Below the pieces are notes generated by a model, which searched no databases, was not told where the DNA came from, and saw only the letters and a program-made list of their open reading frames with translations. DNA of 64,000 nt from Panagrolaimus kolymaensis (taxonomy: Eukaryota; Nematoda; Chromadorea; Rhabditida; Panagrolaimidae), in the NCBI GenBank assembly GCA_028622995.1, contig JAJQJQ010000037.1, forward strand, positions 2,232,001 through 2,296,000, written 5' to 3'. Of this stretch, positions 26,001 to 37,125 are shown piece after piece; positions within the stretch are counted from its first letter, which is position 1, and every line of letters starts with the position of its first letter. The position numbers and the translations under genes are program-made.

Positions 26001-28540
26001 AAAAAATGAAGAATCAATTGCTTTCATTAGAAATATTGGCTCCAAATTATTTTGACATGCATTTTTATTTTTTTTATTAAAAATTTTTTTCTTTTTTTTC
26101 TTAATCGGCAAACATCTCGAAGCTCTAATAATTGGAAAAATGCAGAATCAATTGCTTTCATTAGAAATATTGGCTCAAAATTATTTTGACATGCATTTTT
26201 ATTTTTTTTATTAAAAATTTGTTTCTTTTTTTTCTTAATCGGCAAACATCTCGAAGCTCCAACAAATTTAAAAAATGAAGAATCAATTGCTTTCATTAGA
26301 AATATTGGCTCCAAATTATTTTGACCTGCATTTTTATTTTTTTTATTAAAAATTTGTTTCATTTTTTTCTTAATCGGCAAACATCTCGAAGCTCTAATAA
26401 TTGGAAAAATGCAGAATCAATTGCTTTCATTAGAAATATTGGCTCAAAATTATTTTCACCTGCATCTTAATTTTTTTTATTAAAAATTTGTTTCATTTTT
26501 TTCTTAATCGGCAAACATCTCGAAGCTCTAATAATTGGAAAAATGCAGAATCAATTGCTTTCATTAGAAATATTGGCTCAAAATTATTTTGACATGCATT
26601 TTTATTTTTTTTATTAAAAATTTGTTTCTTTTTTTTCTTAATCGGCAAACATCTCGAAGCTCTAATAATTGGAAAAATGCAGAATCAATTGCTTTCATTA
26701 GAAATATTGGCTCAAAATTATTTTGACATGCATTTTTATTTTTTTTATTAAAAATTTGTTTCTTTTTTTTCTTAATCGGCAAACATCTCGAAGCTCTAAT
26801 AATTGGAAAAATGCAGAATCAATTGCTTTCATTAGAAATATTGGCTCAAAATTATTTTGACATGCATTTTTATTTTTTTTATTAAAAATTTGTTTCTTTT
26901 TTTTCTTAATCGGCAAACATCTCGAAGCTCCAACAAATTTAAAAAATGAAGAATCAATTGCTTTCATTAGAAATATTGGCTCCAAATTATTTTGACCTGC
27001 ATTTTTATTTTTTTTATTAAAAATTTGTTTCTTTTTTTTCTTAATCGGCAAACATCTCGAAGCTCCAACAAATTTAAAAAATGAAGAATCAATTGCTTTC
27101 ATTAGAAATATTGGCTCCAAATTATTTTGACATGCATTTTTATTTTTTTTATTAAAAATTTTTTTCTTTTTTTTCTTAATCGGCAAACATCTCGAAGCTC
27201 TAATAATTGGAAAAATGCAGAATCAATTGCTTTCATTAGAAATATTGGCTCAAAATTATTTTGACATGCATTTTTATTTTTTTTATTAAAAATTTGTTTC
27301 TTTTTTTTCTTAATCGGCAAACATCTCGAAGCTCTAATAATTGGAAAAATGCAGAATCAATTGCTTTCATTAGAAATATTGGCTCAAAATTATTTTCACC
27401 TGCATCTTAATTTTTTTTATTAAAAATTTGTTTCATTTTTTTCTTAATCGGCAAACATCTCGAAGCTCTAATAATTGGAAAAATGCAGAATCAATTGCTT
27501 TCATTAGAAATATTGGCTCAAAATTATTTTGACATGCATTTTTATTTTTTTTATTAAAAATTTGTTTCTTTTTTTTCTTAATCGGCAAACATCTCGAAGC
27601 TCTAATAATTGGAAAAATGCAGAATCAATTGCTTTCATTAGAAATATTGGCTCCAAATTATTTTGACCTGCATTTTTATTTTTTTTATTAAAAATTTGTT
27701 TCATTTTTTTCTTAATCGGCAAACATCTCGAAGCTCTAATAATTGGAAAAATGCAGAATCAATTGCTTTCATTAGAAATATTGGCTCAAAATTATTTTCA
27801 CCTGCATCTTAATTTTTTTTATTAAAAATTTGTTTCATTTTTTTCTTAATCGGCAAACATCTCGAAGCTCTAATAATTGGAAAAATGCAGAATCAATTGC
27901 TTTCATTAGAAATATTGGCTCAAAATTATTTTGACATGCATTTTTATTTTTTTTATTAAAAATTTGTTTCTTTTTTTTCTTAATCGGCAAACATCTCGAA
28001 GCTCTAATAATTGGAAAAATGCAGAATCAATTGCTTTCATTAGAAATATTGGCTCCAAATTATTTTGACCTGCATTTTTATTTTTTTTATTAAAAATTTG
28101 TTTCATTTTTTTCTTAATCGGCAAACATCTCGAAGCTCTAATAATTGGAAAAATGCAGAATCAATTGCTTTCATTAGAAATATTGGCTCCAAATTATTTT
28201 GACCTGCATTTTTATTTTTTTTATTAAAAATTTGTTTCATTTTTTTCTTAATCGGCAAACATCTCGAAGCTCTAATAATTGGAAAAATGCAGAATCAATT
28301 GCTTTCATTAGAAATATTGGCTCAAAATTATTTTGACATGCATTTTTATTTTTTTTATTAAAAATTTGTTTCTTTTTTTTCTTAATCGGCAAACATCTCG
28401 AAGCTCCAACAAATTTAAAAAATGAAGAATCAATTGCTTTCATTAGAAATATTGGCTCAAAATTATTTTCACCTGCATTTTTATTTTTTTTATTAAAAAT
28501 TTGTTTCATTTTTTATTTAAAAGAGACACTTCTCGAAGCT
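23091..28540. repeat. Satellite block 4: 134-bp CGGCAAACATCTCG monomers
   Basis: Monomers are about 134 bp, with TTTGACATGCAT or TTTTCACCTGCAT in place of GAGATCCTGCA, and from about 23690 AATCGGCAAACATCTCG in place of AATCGAGAAACATCTCG. Higher-order spacings are visible: 538 bp (four monomers; 24477 to 25015), 806 bp (six; 25015 to 25821) and 402 bp (three; 27504 to 27906). Monomers with CTCTAATAATTGGAAAAATGC alternate with monomers carrying CTCCAACAAATTTAAAAAATG. The last monomer, with TTAAAAGAGACACTTCTCG, resembles monomers near 23000 and 23960 and stops at 28540. Confidence 0.85.
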
Positions 28541-29023
28541 GAAATGATGTCTCTCTTTGACAATTAGTTTGAGATGTTTTTACACAAAAATAAATTAAAA
28601 TTATAGAGCAAAGTTCCAGATTTTTTAAATGTCAAATATTACAAAATCCTTTATAATTTTCTTTAAGCCTTTGATATTCTTGTGGGTTGATTAACTATTA
28701 TTTTTCAAAAATAAAAATGTTTGATTACCATATAACTCTTCATAAAGCTCGTATCTTAGGAAAATTTATTTTTAGTTATAATATCTTATTCTTGTAATAG
28801 ATGCAAGTAATTTTTTTTAAACCTTCCAACAAATTTTCTTGATTTGTTTTTTTTGAGTGAAATACATTTTTACAAGCCACTATTGGCATTGTGTTAACAG
28901 TTTTTTTAATTTTTCATTTCCATTTTTCACGCAAGTTTTTTTTTTCATCCTTCCTTCTTTCTTCTTCCTTCAATCATTTTTCATTTTGATATACATTCTC
29001 TTCATTTTTTAATTTAAAAAATA
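28541..29023. other. Unique AT-rich flank between satellite and kinase gene
   Basis: The satellite stops after TTCTCGAAGCT and unique AT-rich sequence begins. No open frame or repeat is recognisable. The last 130 bases upstream of 29024 are pyrimidine-rich (a stretch of TTCCTTC-like motifs near 28950-28975) and are presumably the 5' region of the downstream gene. No clear TTTTAG trans-splice acceptor directly precedes the ATG. Confidence 0.6.
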
Positions 29024-32000
29024 ATGGTTGAAAAGAAAAAAGTTGGTAGGCCTCGAGATGAACCACCACCGACTAAAAGTCTTGGCCGTTTTAGAAGAAT
29101 TACAGGTATGTTTATATTTTTAGTTAAAAATCCAAAGATATTGTCTTTTTTTAGGGGTTGTTTTTCATGAAGAGAACTATAACACCCGAAATCGAGTTGG
29201 AACATCTGCAAAACGAAGAAGAAATACTACTGTAAGTTTTTTTCTTTCTTTTGTTCCTCTTTTTAATAACTTAAACAACAAACAATCAAATAATTTTTTT
29301 CTATTTTAGGAACATTCAAGCAATTCCGATGTCGATTACAATGATTATGGCTCGCCAATTCGATTTCCACGACGTGTTTCACCTGTTCTCCCAAGTACAT
29401 CGTTTATATCTTTAAGTCCTGAACCAAATGTGAGTTACACATACTTTTTATTTCAAGTTTTTTATTGTATTTTTTGGTTTAGTAATACAGCATTTTTTTA
29501 GGATTACGTCGATGATCCTGAAGATGCTGTTTATCATACTCTTGAATCGTCACATTTACTTTCTTATGAAGCATCAATAAACACCTTATCAAATTTATCT
29601 ATTTCATCAAATCAAGCATCAAATTTAGTATGTTATTTTACTCTTAAAAATGCCAAAATGAGAAACCATAGAAAAAGAAAATGCATAACTAAACTTACTT
29701 TTCAGGAAAATTCGACTGAAAATCACGATCATGTTCATTTTTCTATGGATTCCGAAACATCTCCAACTCAACTAAAGCAACATGTTAGTTTCATTTGGCC
29801 GTTTATCTTTATTTTTTGGTACTCTAACATCAAACCAAATTAAACGTCCATGGTTTTTTTGCTTTTACAACATATATTTTTGGCTATCATTACACTTTTC
29901 AAAACGTTGAATACTGTTACTAAAACTATTTACTTTTTAGGATAATCACGAAGTTCAAGAATCAATTCAAGGTGATAAATCACCAGAAGTATCACATTCA
30001 TTCCCACATGATCCAACACTATGCTTACCACTTAATCGAAAAATGATACATTGTGAACTACCATCATGGGTAAATGGCTTTTTCTTGATTTTTTGTGAAT
30101 ATGGAACAGATGTCAATGTATTTCATAATATAACTAACTTACTTGTTTTCAGGCTGTTGACTCGGATGATGATTCGATGAATATTAGTAAGCTGTTGGAA
30201 CCTAAATTCAGTGATGTATGTTTTTTTCCCAATCATTTTTTGTTACATGACTCTGCATTTGTTTGTATGGCACATTCTTTTTGCATTTACATGATTACTT
30301 TCTTCCTTTGAACTGTGTAAAATATTTCGAAATTACTAATAATTTTTTTGGTTTTTAGGATGAATCGGATGAAAGTACATTGAGTGATGTTAATGAAGAT
30401 CATGCTTCATCTGGATATTCTTCGGCTGAAGGTGATGACGAAGAATATGAAAATGTAAGTACATTTGTTCTTTGTAAACCTTTCTCGTTTCAAAAAGTCA
30501 TTCTTGTATTTAACTTTGTAATTTTTTAGATTAAAGAATATTACTATCGAATTTTGGGTAATCCCGTCGCTAAAAAAGCAGAAAGGTATATATATGTAAC
30601 GCATGAAATTATGGTAAAATTCTGGTAAGTTTGATGTGAAGCATGAACAACAGCTACGTTTCGACTATAACTAAAGCATAACTAATAAATTTTTAGGGAA
30701 GATGTTATTGCTGTGAAAGAAACAAGAAAGACTATTATCAAAGAACTCAAGGAAAAATTGAAAAAGCAAGGAAAATTCTCTGATGAAGATTGTGATGATT
30801 GCAAAGAGAACATTAGCTTAATCGAATTGTGGCTTAACAAGTTCATTCCAGTTCTTTCCAAATTAAGAGCAACTTTCATTCGTGGTTCAACTAAAAATCA
30901 AGTTTTGTTTCAAGGTTATAAATACTCAAGAAGTCGTCAAGAACCAACTCGTTTCAAATGCACGTATAATGCTGATCCAGATACAAAAGAGTTCGACTAT
31001 TCATTGGATAAATGTTTGGGATATCTTGAACTTGATGAAAAAGGTTATCTTCAACCTGGAAGCTACATAAGACATTTTCATGATCCTGTTAAAAATGTAT
31101 GTTTGAATAAAAAATGATTGTGTGTTCTTTATATTTTTGCAAATTTTAGGGTGATTTCGATCAAAACCTCGCTGAACCTGTGCTTGCGAACTTTGATAAT
31201 GTACCTAGAAAATGTAAAAGTATTAAAGATCACAAGAAATTCAATCATTTCCTTGCTGAAAAGTTACGACAAGCTATAAAATATAAGTAAGTCACTTTTG
31301 CCTGAAATACTAAAATCTAAATTTTTTTGAAATAACGTATTCATTTTTACATTTTTAGCGAAGATGCGCTAAAAATCAAATCAATGGAACAAGTGATTGA
31401 AGATCAATTGGAGAAGTTAAAGTTACTAAACGATTCTTTCAAAGGTATGTTTTTGAATGCTTTTTTCTAAAGTTGTGGTTTATTTGTTGAAGAAGGAAAG
31501 AATAAAATTAATGGAGATCATTTTTAGAAGAAGAAAATTATATTCCCTCGTTCGTTGAATGGGTGGAATTCTTTCGTATCCATGTTAGAATTGGTGATGT
31601 TCGAAAATTGAACAAATCTGTGTTTCAACATCGAAATGATCTCGTAGCTGAATCAACCCATACAACGCTTGAATCCAATGAAGTTGTTCGTCATTGTTGT
31701 CATGGTGGTTTGGATACACTGGATAATCTCAAAAAAGATTGGCGCTTTAAACTTCATAAAAATAAATGGTGGGCTCTAAAGCCAGAATCATTTGATAGAT
31801 CAAAACGAAATGTGTAAGTTTTATTTATAATTTTGTGTTTAAAAAAGATTCACATAATAACAATATCTTTTAGGAAAGACATTATGAATATTTGCATCAA
31901 CTTTATGGAAACACATGCCGAAATAAGAAAATCTGTGGGTAGTGGAGGCTATGGTAAAGTACGAAAAATGTTTTTCAAAGGATGTGATACAGAATTTGTG

Positions 32001-32987
32001 GAAAAAGTGGTATCTAGGATCACTCATGGAAGCGCAGCTGTGGCAGAAGCTCAAGCTTATTTCAATTGTGATGATCATAAATATATTCCAAAGATGATTT
32101 ACAATGGATATAATGCTGATGGAAAATGGTGCATAGTTTTAGAATATATCAAAGGTGGCACTCTTTTTGATCATATTGTTCTTCGAAATTCAAACATTTC
32201 TGATAAAGGAAAACAAACGATCGCATATCAATTGGCTCTCGCTCTAGAATATTTACATGAAAAGGATTTAACACATGGGTGAGTTTTTTGAAAAAGTTAA
32301 AATATAAAGTTTGTGATATTATTCCTTTCATTTTTCAGTGATCTAAAACCTGATAATGTTGCATTGACTTTAACCGGCCATGTTCGTCTTTTCGACTTTG
32401 GGCTTTCTCGTAATATAACATTACACAAAACACTTCCATTTTCTGTATTATTGTATTCTGCTCCTGAAGTAGCTCTCAGAATACCTGCTGGATTAGCTGC
32501 TGATCGATTTTCATATGGTGTTATTATTGCTTATCTGATCCTAAGAAGACATCCATTTAACGAAAATATGGAGATGAAAGAATTCCTGAGAATAAAAACG
32601 TATGGTCAACCAAATCTTGATGGAATTCATGATGAAGCTGCTAAAGAACTTATCAATGGACTTTTACAACATGATCCAAATGAACGTCCCAAAACCATTT
32701 CAAAGCATCGTTATTTCAATGGAGTTGAAGAAAATGATCCACCATTCAAACCTATGGATCTTCTAAAGGCTGATGACAAACCTAAACATAATGGAACAAA
32801 CGTTTTTAGCAATAATTGTATGGTAAAGAAAATTCGAAAAATTGGTGATAAAGTTGTTGATAGAAAATGTTACTCAAATGATTTTGTTGAGATCCATCCA
32901 GCTCTCCAATATATGTCACTTTTCATACCTTCCAAAGCTTATTTAAACACCTTTAAGAAACATCCAGGTGCTGGTAAAGACGTCTAA
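29024..32987 (+). CDS. AT-hook / acidic linker / protein kinase protein (15 exons, about 929 aa)
   Basis: My exon model is 29024-29105, 29155-29231, 29310-29429, 29502-29627, 29706-29783, 29941-30069, 30153-30215, 30359-30454, 30530-30585, 30697-31096, 31150-31286, 31359-31444, 31528-31813, 31874-32278 and 32339-32987. All introns are GT-AG and the exons sum to 2790 nt in one frame. The N-terminus has an AT-hook-like core (KKKVGRPRDEP). Residues to about 275 are Ser/Asp/Glu-rich and probably disordered, and a Lys-rich helical segment with an unrecognised domain follows. A kinase domain starts near residue 600: glycine loop GSGGYGKV, candidate ATP lysine K623 in VEKVV, catalytic loop HGDLKPDN (713-720), DFG (733-735) and SAPE. 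All catalytic residues are present, so activity is plausible; the arginine of HRD is Gly. Substrate unknown. It could be two genes, but the phases join without a break. Confidence 0.82.
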
Positions 32988-33249
32988 TGGTAATATTTTT
33001 TCCAGTTTATCACAAAGTAAGTTATATTTTCTTATTAAAGATTGGTTATGTAATACTAATGAGATTGTACTGTTTTAGGTATTTTTATCTCGACGAATGC
33101 TCTTTAGTGTAATGGACCTGTACGAATCTGTGGTGAGGTGAATTGAATGGACAAAATGGTGGTATATTAATAATTTCTCAACAATGCTGATTCCATCCAA
33201 AATTTTATTATTGTCTTTTGTTTTTGTAATTATGTGTTTTGTATAATTA

Positions 33250-33255
33250 AATAAA
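33250..33255 (+). promoter_or_regulatory. Probable polyadenylation signal of the kinase gene
   Basis: AATAAA lies about 260 bases after the TAA at 32985-32987 and is followed by T-rich sequence. It is the first canonical hexamer downstream of the stop on this strand that I noticed; use of an earlier variant hexamer cannot be excluded. Confidence 0.45.
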
Positions 33256-34590
33256 AGCTTTATCTTATTGTATCATTTCCGAATTTTCTGAGACTTTACA
33301 CTGAGTTAAAGCTTCAATGGATAACCATTTTATTGGGAAATTTTTATGCTTTGAATCTTGAAAAATTTCATTTTTCTTTGCTTTACAAAATAAACCAAAA
33401 TCGGCTCATTTCGCATTTTGCAACATTTTTATCTTCCAATATAACATTTCTGCAGGAGACATCTCGATGGATTAGTTTATTTTCAGCTATGTTATTTAAT
33501 GCACCACTATAATTTGCCATAAAATTACAATACTTATTTTCTGAGTTAACATATTTTATATTTTTTTACAAAAATTTTGACCATTATTAATGGCCTTTGC
33601 TCGTTTTCATCCACACATTCCTCATATTTTTGCAAGTTAATTTAATAAACTAGCTTGTGTTTCAACAAAAATGTGCCATTTGCCACTTTTTTATTCAATT
33701 TTTTAATTTATGCTTAAAGGTTTCTCATCCAAATTGCTCATCCATTCTTTTTGCTTTTCCAAAAAATCTTCTTTTTTTTTTTAAGCATCGTCTGCGCTGA
33801 TTTTCTCGCTTGGTTGTTTGATGATGTCTCGTATCTAATAAATGTGTAATAGTATTGTATTTAAAAAGTGGAGCTAACCGAACAATGATTTGGAAGGAGG
33901 AGTTTCTGTATCGATAATCAACTTTAAAAAAATACAATACTTTCAGGGGAAATTTCGATTTTGCATTTGGTATTTCAACAAATAAAAGTTTATTAAAAAC
34001 TTTAAAATAAGCAAGCACCTGTTTCATTATCCTTTCTTTCATTGGAATTATTTCGAAGGACTTGATTCACTAAAGTTTTTGGAAGATGCTTGGTTGTTAG
34101 CTACCATATTTGGGAAAAGTGGAGCTGTAAATATTAGTCTCTTAGAATTAGGAAAATATGTACATGTTGGTGATTATTATTTTGCACCTTAGGTTGATGA
34201 CTCTTTCTTTTGTTTGTTAACCATTTTACGAATCGCTTCCCTTGCTACTACAAATTTGAAGTTGCTGCTTTTCGAATTTTTGATTTTGAAGTTGTGGCTT
34301 TTTTTAAATTTGAATAAAAATACCCATTTCTCGAAGCCATCCCTTCTCCACTGATAAGTTTTATTTCTTCAACTGAATCTTTAGATGGAATATAAACTCG
34401 AAGATATAAAATGCCTTTTTTTTGTCCTTTTATTTAACTTTCTTGAAGATTGTGTCATAAGTTTTTTCATAGTGATTTATGTGTTTTAGAAATTAAGAAC
34501 AAACAAAATATATAAAATTTATTAACACAGGAAAACAAAAGACATTGCAAATAATAAACAGAAAAGAAAAACTTTCAAACAAATCATTGA
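33256..34590. other. Intergenic AT-rich region between two converging genes
   Basis: The kinase gene (plus) and the coiled-coil gene (minus) converge on this stretch. I see no gene with splice-compatible exons. A 105-codon frame on the minus strand at 33725-34042 is Lys/Phe-rich, starts in low-complexity sequence and has no recognisable domain. No repeats or stable hairpins stood out. Confidence 0.5.
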
Positions 34591-36683
34591 TTATGGTTGA
34601 ATTTCAGAATGATGAGCATTGGTTTTGATAATTTCAGCAGGATTGTATTCATAAGGATCGCAAAGATGATCATTGGGAATTTCAAAGTATTCTTTACCAT
34701 CTTCATCTTTTCCAAATTTTCCCGAGAAAGTATGCTTAAGTTCCTTACATCTTTTACAAACATAATAGTTTTTAGTATTAGCATAAAAGAAATAGCACAT
34801 TTTTTGATCATTCTTAATGACAGGAACAATAATTTTGACACCATTCATCCGGGTCTTCGCCAACTCAAAATCATAGATCTTGATTGTAGCTTTATTAAAG
34901 CGACGTCCACGAAACGCTGTTGAGGAACTAAAAGAAAAAGAGTAATTAGAATTCAATGACAATATTTTACTTACTAATTGTAGTCTTGAAGTTCACAAAC
35001 ATGATCATCATTTGCCCAAAAGTATTCTTCACCATTAGTATCACGTTCAATCCACAGACGGTGTTTTTCTTCATTGTTACACAATTACTGCAACGATAAC
35101 TTTTATTGGAAGTTTGATAATGATATGAGTAACACTTGTTTCCAGGAGCAAGAACAATGACTTTGTCATGCTTTACAGATGACTGAAATTCGTACTCGTT
35201 AGCATTAAACTTCCGTTTGAATGAATTAGGAGCAACAAAGCTACGAGATGGTAATGACAAGCTAAAAAACCAATAATGACAATTGAAGGATAATATATTA
35301 AGCTTACTTATTACGATTCATTCCAACGGTGATATTGTCGTCGCTATCCCTGTAATTATCAGACTCATCAGAATTTGATTCATTATCATCATTGTTCTGT
35401 TTTCTTGATTCCTTTTTCGTCATCTTTTTAGGACGGAGTGCAGCACGCGAGGAAGCTTTACGTTTGATAGCCTGAGAACAAAATTGTTATTTATTGGAAA
35501 TATGTTTAGATGGTTAACAATGGTCGAAAAGCGGTGCTTGAATTCAGTATTATAATCAATTCCATCACTTCGAGGCTAAAAAAACCAAAAATGTTAAAAT
35601 GATACCTTTTGTGAAACAGGAGTAACACGACTTGGACTGTTGACAATTGGAGGTGCAGCTTCTTCAGAAACAGGTTGAACTTGTGCAAATGAACTTTCAT
35701 TTGAAGAGCCATGTTCACGAGAAAAAGAAGGAAGTTCAGCAACAGCGGCGTCGGAAACTTGCTTATCATCAACTTCTTCGTTTGTTGAGTTCTTACTAAC
35801 ATTGAGAGGTTCACCACCAAGAGATTGTCGATCTTCAGAAAAACCATCAAAATTGTTGTCAAAGATTGGTTGAGAAGAAAGAGGAGCGACTTTGCCAGTT
35901 TGTTGTCTTCCATCAACCTAAAATGTGAAGCAAAATATGGTTATTGATATTTGAATGAATATTTAAAGTATTACCTGACCAGAGATATTCGCGATAGTTT
36001 TCAACGTTTCTTTTGAAGCTTGAAGTTCATGTTCCAAACTAGTAATCTAAAATATTGAAAGTGTACTAAGGATAGGTTTTAAATTTAATAGTATCATACC
36101 TTTTCTTGCTGTTGATTATTGAGAGATGACGCTTGGGTTGCTTCAACTTTGAGTCCATGAACTTGATCATGTAAACCTTTTTCATTTTCTTTGAGTTGTT
36201 GATTCTAAAATTATAAAATGTTAATAATATTCAATCAACAAAACACTTACCTCAATCAAAAGTTTGCTCTTATCAGCTCGAAGAAGAGATAATTCTTCGT
36301 CCTTTTTGACCAATTCTGTTTTGGAAGCCTCATTCACTTTTTCAAGTTCAGTGACTTTAAGTTGTTCATCTAAGAGCTGTTTATCCAAGCGTGAAATCTT
36401 AAAAACAAATTTTATTTAAAAGCAAGTAAGAATAAACAATAAATACCTTATCGAGATTCTTCTGAATTTTAGTTTCGCATTCAGCAACGCGTTGATTCAA
36501 TTGAGCATTTTCTTCAGTTTTCTTTAAACCATCTTCGATAGCATCGCTTTGGTTTTCAAGGATTTGTTTCATTTCATCCTTTTGTAATTCTAATTCAACG
36601 ATTTTGTCACGAAGTAGTTCTTTTTCTTCTTGAATAATTTTATAACGAAGTGTACAACGAGCATGAGCATTTTGAGCACTCAT
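34591..36683 (-). CDS. Coiled-coil protein with two tandem CxxC...HxC domains; frame break in exon 7
   Basis: Eight exons read leftward: 36447-36683, 36251-36397, 36100-36204, 35975-36046, 35606-35917, 35308-35471, 34975-35261 and 34591-34927, about 552 aa if the break is ignored. Exons 1-4 encode a long heptad-rich coiled coil (about residues 10-185; Glu/Lys/Leu/Gln). Exon 5 is Ser/Pro/acidic and exon 6 is Lys/Arg- then Asp-rich, a possible nuclear localisation region. Exons 7 and 8 encode two related modules: a hydrophobic strand, a CxxC (YRCSNC; YVCKRC), a G-[EK]-EYF motif and a DH-[VL]-C ending, probably a zinc-binding fold. In exon 7 the frame shifts after the CxxC because of an extra dinucleotide at about 35079-35082. 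The shifted frame resumes homology and matches exon 8's phase. A TTTTAG acceptor lies about 21 nt upstream of the ATG. Family not recognised. Confidence 0.7.
35079..35082 (-). other. Apparent 2-bp insertion (frameshift) in exon 7
   Basis: On the minus strand the text is AGTAATTGTGTAACAATG. Read straight through, homology to the sister module in exon 8 stops after the CxxC. Dropping one TG of the TGTG gives a frame that continues with N-G-E-E-Y-F and D-D-H-V-C, matching D-G-K-E-Y-F and N-D-H-L-C of exon 8. That frame also ends exon 7 in phase 2, which exon 8 requires. The cause may be a real mutation, a polymorphism or an assembly error. Confidence 0.7.
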
Positions 36684-37125
36684 ATTTAATAACAGAGTAC
36701 CTAAAACAGAAAAATATAAAAAAATATGAGAAGAAAAATATGACAAGAGAAACACGTTTTCAAGATAGAAAATTTTTGTTTGTTGCAAAATAAAAACCTT
36801 CAAAATTTTTACGGCAATTTGCAAACAATCGCAATGAGACCAAAAAGTGTTTCAAAGTTGTTTTTGATGATTCATCATTTTTAATGAACGCTTCTTTCTT
36901 TTTATTCCACTCATTTTTTTGTTATATTTTATTGCTTCTGCATGTTTCGTCGGGGCCATTATTTGTCAAAAAAAGTTTGGAAAAGGTGTAATTATCGCAG
37001 ACGTAGCCAATAAGTGTTAAGTAATTTTTTTTTGGCATTTATTAGACAAAAAAAGATAGTAAAAATTTATAAACCGTCTTTGCAAAATTTATTTAATAAA
37101 ACACCAAATAAAAACATTAAAACTA
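36684..37125. other. Intergenic region upstream of the coiled-coil gene
   Basis: AT-rich, no supported gene. A minus-strand acceptor (TTCTGTTTTAG) sits about 21 nt upstream of the start codon at 36683 and is a good trans-splice or 5'-UTR acceptor candidate. The left-reading gene of copy A ends at 37126. Confidence 0.5.

Larger units (their letters stand above)
1..28540. repeat. Satellite DNA array, 134-138 bp monomer (about 210 copies)
   Basis: The whole interval is a head-to-tail tandem repeat with no unique DNA inside it. The landmark GAGATCCTGCA recurs at 6, 142, 280 and 416, giving monomers of 136, 138 and 136 bp; in the right part the monomer is about 134 bp and the landmark becomes TTTGACATGCA. 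Each monomer has a T-rich half (runs of 5-9 T), a central segment around TTAATCGAGA, and a conserved segment TTAGAAATATTGGCTC. The array enters from the left edge, so its true length is unknown. It ends at 28540 inside a monomer, next to unique DNA. Open frames of 60-219 codons occur on both strands only because 138 is divisible by 3. Role unknown; pericentromeric, centromeric or subtelomeric heterochromatin are all possible. Confidence 0.97.

Noticed and set aside
140..28509. Dozens of open frames of 60-219 codons on both strands within the satellite, e.g. 4930-5589
   Set aside because: They repeat a 46-residue Phe/Ile/Leu/Lys pattern because the 138-bp monomer is a multiple of three. Frames exist on both strands at once and break wherever a 136-bp monomer intervenes.
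1..28540. CENP-B box in the satellite
   Set aside because: I did not find a segment like the CENP-B box consensus; only the TCGAGA/TCTCGA dyad is regular.
1..28540. CRISPR-like repeat/spacer array
   Set aside because: Whole monomers repeat with no unique spacers, and the rest of the window is eukaryotic.
33725..34042. 105-codon minus-strand frame
   Set aside because: Lys/Phe-rich, no domain, no acceptor or start context; frame in AT-rich intergenic DNA.
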